Source: JAIEPT01 sp038217425 (lineage in GTDB: Bacteria > Planctomycetota > Planctomycetia > Gemmatales > Gemmataceae). Taken from it: a DNA stretch of 23,101 bases. The stretch covers positions 1 to 23,101 of the forward strand of contig JBBQPM010000108.1 of NCBI GenBank assembly GCA_038217425.1, read 5' to 3'. The notes beneath the pieces are model-generated. The model saw only the letters and a program-made list of their open reading frames with translations, did not search any database and was not told the DNA's origin. Shown in pieces: positions 1 through 9,019 of the stretch. The stretch's first letter is position 1, and each line of letters opens with the position of its first letter. Made by a program: the position numbers and the translations under genes.

Positions 1-88
1 TCCTGCTTCTCGGGCCCCGTTTTCCCGCCGGCCCCCGCCCCCCCGCTCGCCAATAACATGACCCTTGTCCTCACGGAGGCTACTTCCC

Positions 89-2158
89 ATGCAACGTGTC
101 CTTTGGCTCGCACTGATTATCATGATCCCGACCCCAACCTACGCCGACGAAGGCCTTTGGCTCTTCAATAACCCGCCGCTCAAACTTCTCAAGGAGAAGT
201 ACAAGTTCGAGCCGACGCCCGAATGGTTCGCGCACCTGCAAAAGTCGTCCGTCCGCTTCAACTCCGGCGGCTCCGGCTCGTTCGTCTCCGCCGACGGGCT
301 CGTGATGACCAACCACCACGTCGGCCTCGGCGCTTTGCAAAAGCTGAGCACCAAGGAGCGCGACTTCGTCAAGGAAGGCTTCTTCGCCAAGACGCTCGCG
401 GACGAGTTCAAGGCGGTCGATGAAGAACTCTTCGTCCTCATGGAAATCAAGGACGTGACGACCGAGGTGAAGGGCGCCGTCAAGGACACCATGACGCCGA
501 CCGAGAAGTTCGAAGCGCGCCGCACCGCCATCGCCAAGATCGAAGCCGCGGCCAAGGAAACAACGAAGCTCGAAGCCAACGTCACCACGCTCTACCACGG
601 TAACCAGTATCACCTCTACCTCTTCAAACGCTACGACGACGTTCGTCTCGTCTTCGCCCCCGAACAGGCAATCGCCTTCTTCGGCGGCGACCCCGACAAT
701 TTCGCCTTCCCGCGCTACGACCTCGACGTCTGCTTCTTCCGCGTCTACGAGGACGGCAAGCCGGCCAAGGTCGCCAACCATCTCAAGTGGAGCGAGAAGG
801 CCGCCCAGAAGGACGACCTCGTCTTCGTCTCCGGCCATCCGGGCCACACCGATCGCCTCAACACCGTCGCCGAACTCGAGTACCTGCGCGACATCGGCTT
901 CCCCTTCCTCAATCGCCGACTCAACCGCATGGAAGTCGCGCTGACGGTCTTCAGCCAGCAGGGTGAAGAAGAAGAACGCCAGGCCAAGGACATGCTCTTC
1001 GGCGTCGCCAACTCGCGCAAGGCGCGCTACGGCGGACTCCAGGGCCTGCAGGACCCGGCCGTCATGGCGAAGAAAATCGAGCAGGAAAAGAAGCTGCGGG
1101 CCGCGGTCGAAAGCAATCCCAACCTGAAAGACTCCGTTCAGGCGTGGGACAGCGTCGCCAAGCTGCAGAAGGTCCGCGGCAAGCTCATCAAGAGGTATCA
1201 GATGCTCGAGGGGGGCCAAGGTTTCGCGTCGTCGCTGTTCGGCGTGGCCCGCACGTTGGTCCGCGCCGGCGATGAGTTTTCGCAGCCGATCGAAAAACGC
1301 CTCCCCGAGTACAACGACGCTTCAAAAGAGTCGCTCAAACAGAAGCTCTTCTCGAAGCGCCCGCTCTACAAGAATTTCGAGCTGCACAAGCTGGCCGACT
1401 CGATGCACTTCATGGTCGAGGTGCTCGGGTACAACGATCCGATCGTGCAAAAGATCCTTGCCGGGAAATCGCCCAAGCAGCGGGCCGACGAGCTGATCGC
1501 GTCCTCGACGCTCTGGGACGTGGAAATTCGCAAGAAATTGTTCGAGGGGGGCAAGAAGGCGATCGACGAATCGAAGGATCCGTTCATCCTGCTCGCCAAG
1601 TTGATCGACGCCGACGCCCGCGCGGTGCGCAAGCAGTTCGAGGCCGAGTACGACGAGCCGAGCAAGCAGGCGTACGACAAGATCGCCGAGGCGAAGTTCG
1701 CGGTCGAGGGGACGAACAACTATCCCGATGCGACGTTCACGCTTCGGCTTTCGTTCGGCACGTGCCGAGGGTATGAAGAAGGCGGACAGCAAATCCCGTT
1801 CCAGACCGAGATCGGCGGAGCCTACACGAAGGCGCAGGCGAAGAACAACAAGCCGCCGTTCGACTTGCCCAAGAGCTGGCTCGACCGCAAAGACAAGCTC
1901 GACCTGTCGACGCCGTTCAACTTCGTATTCGCGGCCGACAGCATCGGCGGCAACTCCGGAAGCCCGGTCGTCAACCGCGCCGGCGCGATCGTCGGCATCT
2001 TGTTCGACGGCAACATCCAGTCGCTGGTATGGGACTTCGTATGGGACGACAAGCAAGCCCGCTCGGTCGCGGTCTGCACGCCGGCCATCACGGAGTCGCT
2101 GCGCAAGGTCTACGACGCCGGCTCGCTCGCCGATGAAATCGTGAGCGGTAAAAGGTAA
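89..2158 (+). CDS. S46 family dipeptidyl peptidase (DPP7-like), secreted
   Basis: This 689-residue protein looks like a dipeptidyl aminopeptidase of family S46, which removes dipeptides from the N-terminus of peptides in the periplasm. The chymotrypsin-like triad is visible: TNHHV at about residues 74-78 (catalytic His), an Asp in the PRYDLDV segment (D213, my assignment) and GGNSGSP with Ser623. Eighteen residues after the Ser comes FDGN, with Gly641 at the place where DPP11 enzymes carry a specificity Arg; a Gly there is typical of DPP7, which prefers hydrophobic residues. The N-terminus (MQRVLWLALIIMIPTPTYA) is a signal peptide. ATG at 89 is preferred over a TTG 24 nt upstream because ACGGAGG at 73-79 gives a proper ribosome binding site and the signal peptide then starts at the N-terminus. 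The length fits the family (about 700). Family call is secure, substrate preference is inferred. Confidence 0.93.
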   Translation: MQRVLWLALIIMIPTPTYADEGLWLFNNPPLKLLKEKYKFEPTPEWFAHLQKSSVRFNSGGSGSFVSADGLVMTNHHVGLGALQKLSTKERDFVKEGFFAKTLADEFKAVDEELFVLMEIKDVTTEVKGAVKDTMTPTEKFEARRTAIAKIEAAAKETTKLEANVTTLYHGNQYHLYLFKRYDDVRLVFAPEQAIAFFGGDPDNFAFPRYDLDVCFFRVYEDGKPAKVANHLKWSEKAAQKDDLVFVSGHPGHTDRLNTVAELEYLRDIGFPFLNRRLNRMEVALTVFSQQGEEEERQAKDMLFGVANSRKARYGGLQGLQDPAVMAKKIEQEKKLRAAVESNPNLKDSVQAWDSVAKLQKVRGKLIKRYQMLEGGQGFASSLFGVARTLVRAGDEFSQPIEKRLPEYNDASKESLKQKLFSKRPLYKNFELHKLADSMHFMVEVLGYNDPIVQKILAGKSPKQRADELIASSTLWDVEIRKKLFEGGKKAIDESKDPFILLAKLIDADARAVRKQFEAEYDEPSKQAYDKIAEAKFAVEGTNNYPDATFTLRLSFGTCRGYEEGGQQIPFQTEIGGAYTKAQAKNNKPPFDLPKSWLDRKDKLDLSTPFNFVFAADSIGGNSGSPVVNRAGAIVGILFDGNIQSLVWDFVWDDKQARSVAVCTPAITESLRKVYDAGSLADEIVSGKR

Positions 2159-2165
2159 AAGGAAT

Positions 2166-2259
2166 AGCCACAGAGGGCACAGAGAACACAGAGGAAGAAA
2201 TGCAGAGCGCGAGTCGCTTCCCTCTTTCTTCCTCTGTGTTCTCTGTGCCCTCTGTGGCT
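2166..2259. repeat. 35-bp perfect inverted repeat (cacagagg-type palindrome)
   Basis: Two 35-nt arms, 2166-2200 and 2225-2259, are perfect reverse complements separated by a 24-nt loop. The arms are built from repeated CACAGAG/AGAACACAGAGG units, purine-rich on one strand and pyrimidine-rich on the other. This kind of cacagagg palindrome is dispersed in many environmental bacterial genomes. As RNA it would form a very stable hairpin between the peptidase gene and the ThuA-domain gene, where it could attenuate readthrough or protect mRNA ends. It has no U-tract, so it is not a classical intrinsic terminator. Confidence 0.9.
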
Positions 2260-2301
2260 TGCTTGTATTCATTCATTTCGACCACACAAAGGATGCATCT
2301 C

Positions 2302-3219
2302 ATGAAACGACTCCTCTCCGCATTGCTTCTCGTCGGCCTGTTCGTGCCGGCCGCGGCGGCGCAAACGAAAAACGTCTTGCTCATCACCGAGTCCAAAGGC
2401 TTCAAGCACGGCGTCGTCGCGCGGAAGACGACCCTCAAGGCCGACGTCGATCCCAAGAATCTTCCCAAGATCGACGGACTCGAATTCCAGGTCAGAAAAG
2501 ACAAAGACGGCAAAGATACCGTCGGCGCCCACTACATCGGCCGGATTGGCGCCGAGCCGATCGAAATCAAGTCTGAAGGCAAAGTCATCGCCGTCTGCGA
2601 GCCGTGTCTCGTCGAGAAGACCTTCATCGAGATGGGCGAGAAGTCAAAGCTCTTCAATGTCGTCTGCTCGCAGAACTCGCGTGCGGAGATCGACGCTGAG
2701 AATCTCAAGAAGTTCGACGTCATCTGGTTCTACACGACTGGGCCGTTGCCCCTCTCCGACACGCAAAAGGGGGACATGCTCGCCTTCGTCCGTAATGGCA
2801 AAGGCTTCGGCGGCAGCCATTCCGCGACCGATACCCTCTACAACTGGAAAGAGTACGGCGAATTGATCGGCGGCTACTTCGACGGACATCCCTGGCACAT
2901 GAAGGTGAAAGTGATCGTCGAGGACAAGAATCATCCCGCGACCAAACACCTGGGGGACGCGTTCGAGGTCACCGATGAAATCTACCAGTACAAGGCGCCC
3001 TACGACCGCAAGGCGAACAAGGTGCTGATGCGGCTCGACATGACGGGCCTGAAAGCGGGCAAGCGCGAGGACGGCGACAACGCCCTGGCCTGGACGCGCG
3101 AGTACGGCAAGGGTCGCGTCTTCTACACGGCCCTGGGCCATCGCGACGAGGTTTGGAAGGACGAACGCTACCAGCAGCACGTGATCGGCGGGCTCAAGTT
3201 CTTGTTCGGAATGCAGTAA
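2302..3219 (+). CDS. ThuA-like domain protein, secreted
   Basis: This 305-residue protein has a signal peptide (MKRLLSALLLVGLFVPAAAAQ) and a ThuA-like domain, a class I glutamine-amidotransferase-like fold without the amidotransferase function. Typical segments are KNVLLITESKGFKH at the start of the domain, DVIWFYTTGPL, VRNGKGFGGSHSATDT, GGYFDGHPW, DEIYQYK and ALAWTREYGKGRVFYTALGH near the C-terminus. ThuA was named from trehalose utilisation; the many exported planctomycete members are thought to act in sugar metabolism, but the reaction is unknown. ATG 2302 has AAAGG at 2288-2292 as ribosome binding site; an in-frame ATG at 2293 is possible. The frame stays open upstream into the palindromic repeat, but that extension would bury the signal peptide and is not real. 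It precedes the GH5 gene by 32 nt. Confidence 0.9.
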   Translation: MKRLLSALLLVGLFVPAAAAQTKNVLLITESKGFKHGVVARKTTLKADVDPKNLPKIDGLEFQVRKDKDGKDTVGAHYIGRIGAEPIEIKSEGKVIAVCEPCLVEKTFIEMGEKSKLFNVVCSQNSRAEIDAENLKKFDVIWFYTTGPLPLSDTQKGDMLAFVRNGKGFGGSHSATDTLYNWKEYGELIGGYFDGHPWHMKVKVIVEDKNHPATKHLGDAFEVTDEIYQYKAPYDRKANKVLMRLDMTGLKAGKREDGDNALAWTREYGKGRVFYTALGHRDEVWKDERYQQHVIGGLKFLFGMQ

Positions 3220-3251
3220 GACTTGTGGCCTACTCCTCCGGGGATTCTCCC

Positions 3252-5480
<2,229 letters not shown>

Positions 5481-5503
5481 GCACCCTACGAGGAGATGCG
5501 ATC

Positions 5504-6679
5504 ATGAAATTAGCTTATATCCTGTCGGCAGCCGCGCTGTGCAGCGTCATGGTTTCCGCCGGCGAGCCCGACGCGCTCACGCCCTGGAAAACTGCCGCCA
5601 AGGTCTCGGCCGTCTCGGGGACGGGCCATCATTCGATCCATGCGTACTTCAACACGTCACCGGAAAGCCCCGACGGGCGCTGGGTGCTCTTCTACGCGTC
5701 GATGTCGGCCAACGGCCAGGAAGGGGAAATCCGGATTCGCGAACGAAGCACGGGGAAAGAGACCGTGCTCGCGCGCAACGTCGTTTGTGAGGATGCACAC
5801 CGGGCAGCGTGTCAACAGTGGGTTTCGGGCGGCCGGCGCGTCGTGTACCACAATCTCCTGAAGAGCGGCGATTGGGCCGTGATGTGCGTCGACGTCAAGA
5901 CCGGCGGCGAACGCCTGCTCGCCAAGGGCCGACAGCTGGGTTTCGGCCAACCCGCTCATGACCTCGTGCCGCTGTACGGTCCTCACTGGAATCCCGGCGC
6001 TCACCGCGGGCTCGAATTGCTGAACGTCGAAACGGGCAAAATCGATGAGACGGCGCTGACGACGGACCTCGTCAAAAAGGCGTATCCCGACTGGACCCAG
6101 CAACAGTTCGGCGTCAAGCCGACCTCGATCTTCTTCCCGATCTTGAGCCCCGATCTGAGCCGCGTCATGTTCAAACTGGCGACCCCGGCAGGCGGTGATT
6201 TCCGCAGCAAGACTGCCAGCATACGGCTCGGCCTGCTCTGCTACGATCTCAAGAAAGCGGCGCTCCTCTTCCCGCCTCAACCCTGGGGCCATCCCGCCTG
6301 GCATCCCAACTCCCGCGACATCCTCAACGTCGGTGGCCGGCTGATCGACAGCGACACGGGCGCGGTGCGAACCATTCCGCTCTATCGCGGCTTCCGGGGA
6401 GAGCATCCCTCCTGCAGCCCGGACGGAAACCTCTTCACGGCCGACGCGCTTGCCGACGGCGACCCCTTTGCCGGCGCCAAGGGCTTTTGGGCGGTGTTGG
6501 CCGGCGACCTGCGCACCGGCCAGACCGCGATCCTGCACCAGTTCGACAATTCCAAGGGAGCCCGTTCCTGGCGCGTGAGCCATCCGCATCCCGTCTTCAG
6601 CGCCGATGGCCGACGAATCTACTTCAACGTCAGCGACGGTGAATGGACCCGGCTGCATGTCGCGGAAGTCGCCCCGTAA
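5504..6679 (+). CDS. TolB-like beta-propeller protein, secreted
   Basis: This 391-residue protein has a signal peptide (MKLAYILSAAALCSVMVSAG) followed by repeated PD40/TolB-like blade motifs, such as SPESPDGRWVLFYAS, SPDLSRVMFKLA, HPSCSPDGNLFTADA and HPVFSADGRRIYFNV, spread along the chain. Beta-propellers of this type include TolB, protease accessory domains and oligogalacturonate lyase-like enzymes. No catalytic set can be assigned, so binding of a ligand or sugar is only a guess. ATG 5504 has AGGAG at 5491-5495 as ribosome binding site and lies 23 nt after the GH5 stop, which suggests co-transcription with the glycosidase. It ends 24 nt before the stop of the convergent minus-strand gene. 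Confidence 0.8.
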   Translation: MKLAYILSAAALCSVMVSAGEPDALTPWKTAAKVSAVSGTGHHSIHAYFNTSPESPDGRWVLFYASMSANGQEGEIRIRERSTGKETVLARNVVCEDAHRAACQQWVSGGRRVVYHNLLKSGDWAVMCVDVKTGGERLLAKGRQLGFGQPAHDLVPLYGPHWNPGAHRGLELLNVETGKIDETALTTDLVKKAYPDWTQQQFGVKPTSIFFPILSPDLSRVMFKLATPAGGDFRSKTASIRLGLLCYDLKKAALLFPPQPWGHPAWHPNSRDILNVGGRLIDSDTGAVRTIPLYRGFRGEHPSCSPDGNLFTADALADGDPFAGAKGFWAVLAGDLRTGQTAILHQFDNSKGARSWRVSHPHPVFSADGRRIYFNVSDGEWTRLHVAEVAP

Positions 6680-6703
6680 CGTATGCTCTACATGGCCGGC
6701 GAC

Positions 6704-7630
6704 TCAATAGTCCGGATCGCCCTTCAACTTCTCATCGAGAATCGCTTGAAGTCCAACAATCGTGTTGACCTTGCTCTTCTCACGCGTGACGAATTGCTTA
6801 CGTTGCATCCGGTAGGCCGTGATGAGCAGCAGGTAATGCTTGAGAGCAGCCTTGCTGTTGTCGTGTTTGCCGGCCTCGCAGTTGGCGATTGTCTTCTTGA
6901 TCGCCGCTTCCGATTGATTGAGTCCCGGAGTCATTTGCCGCAGGCAATTGATGCGCGCTGTGATCTGCTGGTTATCGGTGGCGTCGCCGTTCGCATCCTT
7001 GTACATGGTGTAATGATCCCAAAAATAGTCCATCGTCACTTTCAGCTTGGGATCTTCCTTGAGATCCGCTGGCTTTCGCGCCCGCCACCAGCCGTAATTG
7101 AGGGTGGTCGGCTTCTCGCCTGGCTTGATTTTCTCTTTCGCCGGCGCCGGTTCTTCATCCTTCTTTTTCTTGCCCCCCACATCGACGCCCATCTCCTTCC
7201 ACGCGTCGATCTTCTTCCCAGAATCCTGGGCCAGCAACTTCTTCAGGTCGCCCGCCTCGGAAATGCGTTCTTGCAGTTCGACGTTGTAAAAGTCCTTTTC
7301 GTCATCGACTTCCTTCTTGAAAGCCGTGATCGCCTTGAGGATCGTCGCCTTTTGGGTCGGCGGCGCATCCTTGATGGCATCGAGCCCTTTCTTGTCCATG
7401 AATTTATCGAGCGAATCGGCGAGTTCATCCAGGGCTTCGAGCACCTTGACGATATCGGCGGCCAAGGCCTTGTCGGGCTCTCCCGCCTTCTTGCGGACCT
7501 TCTGATACGCTTCCACCTTCTTGGAAACGGCGGCGTCCGCTTTCTTGTACCAGGGAGTCGAACTAATCCCCGCATCCTTCTTGAGCCCGTGCCACATCTT
7601 CGTGAAACCCGCGTCATTGATACCCGGCAT
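6704..7630 (-). CDS. Hypothetical protein, Lys/Glu-rich, probable coiled coil
   Basis: I do not recognise this 308-residue protein. It has no signal peptide and no membrane segment. Residues about 30-140 are rich in Lys, Glu, Ala and Asp with heptad-like spacing, suggesting a long helical or coiled-coil region. A charged linker (GGKKKKDEEPAPAKEKIKPG, about 152-171) separates it from a C-terminal part with YGWWRARKPADLKEDPKL and a helical end. The start is supported by AAAGGAA just upstream of the ATG on the minus strand. A TATAAA on the minus strand (positions 7690-7695) could be part of a promoter, but no good -35 was found. It is convergent with the propeller gene and divergent from the tRNA. 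Long and non-repetitive, so very likely a real gene. Confidence 0.8.
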   Translation of the reverse strand: MPGINDAGFTKMWHGLKKDAGISSTPWYKKADAAVSKKVEAYQKVRKKAGEPDKALAADIVKVLEALDELADSLDKFMDKKGLDAIKDAPPTQKATILKAITAFKKEVDDEKDFYNVELQERISEAGDLKKLLAQDSGKKIDAWKEMGVDVGGKKKKDEEPAPAKEKIKPGEKPTTLNYGWWRARKPADLKEDPKLKVTMDYFWDHYTMYKDANGDATDNQQITARINCLRQMTPGLNQSEAAIKKTIANCEAGKHDNSKAALKHYLLLITAYRMQRKQFVTREKSKVNTIVGLQAILDEKLKGDPDY

Positions 7631-7845
7631 GCTGGTTCCTTTCGAGAGAGACAGCGGCGCGAACGAAGCGCTAGCGCCCGCTGCTCCATTTTATAGAGGC
7701 GCGCCGCAATCCGAGTCTTTCTCAAGGCGATCGATCCAGTTTCCGCACACAAGCTGTAGAAACAGGGCCCCGTACGTCGTAAGATGCCGATATCCAAGGC
7801 AGCATTCGAAATTCGCGATTGCAGGCGCCGAAGGAAGATGATTCC

Positions 7846-7918
7846 GCCCCCGTAGCTCAGGGGATAGAGCATCGGTTTCCTAAACCGAGGGTCGCAGGTT
7901 CAAATCCTGCCGGGGGTA
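7846..7918 (+). tRNA. tRNA-Arg (anticodon CCT)
   Basis: A complete 73-nt cloverleaf can be folded by eye. The acceptor stem is GCCCCCG with CGGGGGT (first pair G-T), followed by discriminator A7918. The D stem is GCTC/GAGC, the anticodon stem TCGGT/ACCGA with loop TTCCTAA (anticodon CCT, reading AGG), and the T stem GCAGG/CCTGC with loop TTCAAAT. CCA is not encoded. tRNA genes are frequent insertion points for mobile DNA, and the element-like genes begin directly downstream. Confidence 0.96.
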
Positions 7919-8045
7919 CTTCCCATTTCGTGCCGCAACTACCCGACCCGCGGGTTTGAGGAATAGGGCTCCAAGCCCCGTCGGCAATCGCGTGAGTTAT
8001 CGCGAGTTCCCAGAACGATTTACAGATTCTGTCCGCTTCAGAGCT

Positions 8046-8070
8046 TGTCTCTCGGCGACGCCGAGAGACA
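8046..8070. repeat. 25-bp palindrome
   Basis: TGTCTCTCGGCG (8046-8057), one central A and CGCCGAGAGACA (8059-8070) form a perfect inverted repeat with 12-bp arms. Part of the motif (TCTCGGTGTCTCTCC) recurs near 8119-8133. The one-base centre makes it better suited to bind a dimeric protein than to act as an RNA terminator; a recombinase or regulator site is possible but not shown. Confidence 0.8.
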
Positions 8071-8147
8071 CCTCGCGGCTCGCCTCAACGCCCACCATCG
8101 CCCTCTTGCTGGCCAAACTCTCGGTGTCTCTCCACGCGACCGATCGG

Positions 8148-8195
8148 CGGTTTATAGCCTTTTGCGACTCGGTTTAGAGGAAGGGCTATAAACCG
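8148..8195. repeat. Inverted repeat CGGTTTATAGCC / GGCTATAAACCG
   Basis: Perfect 12-bp arms, 8148-8159 and 8184-8195, are separated by 24 nt. The loop holds CTCGGTTTAGAGGAA (8168-8182), whose exact reverse complement occurs at 8468-8482, exactly 300 nt downstream, at the end of the next gene. A further CGGTTTA lies at 8221-8227. Possible operator cluster or recombination site. Confidence 0.8.
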
Positions 8196-8306
8196 TCCTG
8201 CGTGCCGCAAAGATGACTGGCGGTTTATTTCTTTTGAGACAACGGACAGCCCATTTCAGCACGGCATAGATAACCGACAGGTCCCCTTCTTTTGGAGCCT
8301 GTCGCC

Positions 8307-8513
8307 ATGATCGATGCTTCCGATTCCGATCTGACTGCCGGACAACGGTTGCGGCAAGTCGCCGCCTTGCTTGCACTTGGAGTTCGCCGCCACAAACGTC
8401 GGCTCATCGCGGACGAATCCTCGCCGCCAAAAGAACTTCCCGAATCCTCGCAAAAAGGCCTTGAGGTTTCCTCTAAACCGAGGCTCAGTGTGTCTCAACG
8501 CCTCGGCGTTTAG
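8307..8513 (+). CDS. Small hypothetical protein upstream of DUF2924/recombinase
   Basis: This 68-residue frame reads MIDASDSDLTAGQRLRQVAA at its start, then a basic helix (ALGVRRHKRR) and a C-terminal tail containing KGLEVSSKPRLSVSQRLGV. From memory, short proteins with an LRQVAALLA-like helix and a tail of the type GLEV-x(3)-x-LSV often precede DUF2924 and recombinase genes, so I think it is real; its function is unknown. GGAG at 8294-8297 lies 9 nt before ATG 8307, a good ribosome binding site. It could be an early operon member regulating the recombinase. A partly overlapping frame from 8371 runs into the next gene and is less likely. Confidence 0.6.
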   Translation: MIDASDSDLTAGQRLRQVAALLALGVRRHKRRLIADESSPPKELPESSQKGLEVSSKPRLSVSQRLGV

Positions 8514-8517
8514 AGAC
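8471..8517 (+). promoter_or_regulatory. Mutually exclusive hairpins before the DUF2924 gene
   Basis: CTCTAAACCGAGG (8471-8483) can pair with CCTCGGCGTTTAGAG (8501-8515) with a 2-nt bulge. The segment GTCTCAACGC (8492-8501) can instead pair with GCGTTTAGAGAC (8506-8517), also with a 2-nt bulge. The two structures share 8501-8515, so only one can form. They span the stop codon at 8511-8513 and lie just before the ribosome binding site (AAGAGG, 8527-8532) of the next gene. Attenuation or translational control is inferred. Confidence 0.45.
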
Positions 8518-8539
8518 CACCACAACAAGAGGTTTTATC

Positions 8540-9019
8540 ATGGAAACCGAGATCGAGAGACAAGTCCGATCGCTTGGCCGACTGGCCACTGGACGATTGG
8601 CGGAGCGCTACGCCGAACTGTTCGGCGAGACGACGCGAACGCGCAATCGCACCTACCTCATTCGGAAGATCGCCTGGAAGCTGCAAACGCGAACCGAAGG
8701 TGATCTGAGCCAGCGAGCCCGCCAACGCGCTGCGGAACTGGCGGTCGGGAGCGAACTACGAGTGATGGCGCCCCGAGCCAGGGAGGCGCCGCCAACAGCG
8801 TCCATCGAACCGCCCCCCTCGTCCGCAGATACGCGTCTGCCGATGCCCGGCACGGCGGTGGTTCGCAAATACAAGGGCCGCACGCTCCAGGTCCTGGTGC
8901 TTGTAGATGGATTCGAGTTCGAGGGCGAACGCTACAAGTCGCTGTCGGCGGTGGCGAAGCGAATCACCGGCTCGCACATCAACGGCTTCCGGTTCTTCGG
9001 CTTGGAGGGAAAGCGATGA
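8540..9019 (+). CDS. DUF2924 family protein
   Basis: This 159-residue protein matches the DUF2924 pattern. An N-terminal helical part has RYAELFGE and RNRTYLIRKIAWKLQ (about residues 23-51), a Pro-rich linker follows at about 76-102, and the conserved C-terminal part includes PGTAVVRKYKGRTLQVLVL, DGFEFEGERYKSLSAVAKRITG and NGFRFFGL. The biochemical function is not established; the family is regularly encoded directly before a serine recombinase, suggesting a partner or regulator of recombination. ATG 8540 has AAGAGG 7 nt upstream. The stop overlaps the recombinase start as ATGA (9016-9019), so the two products are probably made by coupled translation. Confidence 0.92.
   Translation: METEIERQVRSLGRLATGRLAERYAELFGETTRTRNRTYLIRKIAWKLQTRTEGDLSQRARQRAAELAVGSELRVMAPRAREAPPTASIEPPPSSADTRLPMPGTAVVRKYKGRTLQVLVLVDGFEFEGERYKSLSAVAKRITGSHINGFRFFGLEGKR

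Larger units (their letters stand above)
7919..8306. other. Palindrome-rich non-coding stretch after tRNA-Arg
   Basis: No convincing gene lies here; the only notable frame (from TTG 7956) has no ribosome binding site and no protein character. The stretch holds a 25-bp palindrome (8046-8070), a 12-bp inverted repeat (8148-8159 with 8184-8195) and four copies of CGGTTTA, one inverted. It probably contains the left boundary of the mobile element and/or the promoter and operator of the recombinase operon. Neither a core attachment site nor a promoter could be fixed. Confidence 0.6.

Noticed and set aside
80..1219. Long minus-strand open frame (379 codons) opposite the S46 gene
   Set aside because: It is antisense to a gene with clear catalytic motifs; its translation is low-complexity (rich in Glu, Val, Leu, Asp, Arg), as expected from the complement of high-GC codons.
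2200..2301. N-terminal extension of the ThuA gene back to 2200
   Set aside because: The extension is translated palindromic repeat and would place the signal peptide internally; a ribosome binding site sits before 2302.
7956..8177. 73-codon plus-strand frame after the tRNA
   Set aside because: It starts at TTG without a ribosome binding site and reads through palindromes; no protein-like composition.
8371..8703. 110-codon plus-strand frame overlapping the small gene and DUF2924
   Set aside because: It overlaps two better frames and has no ribosome binding site or conserved-looking segment.
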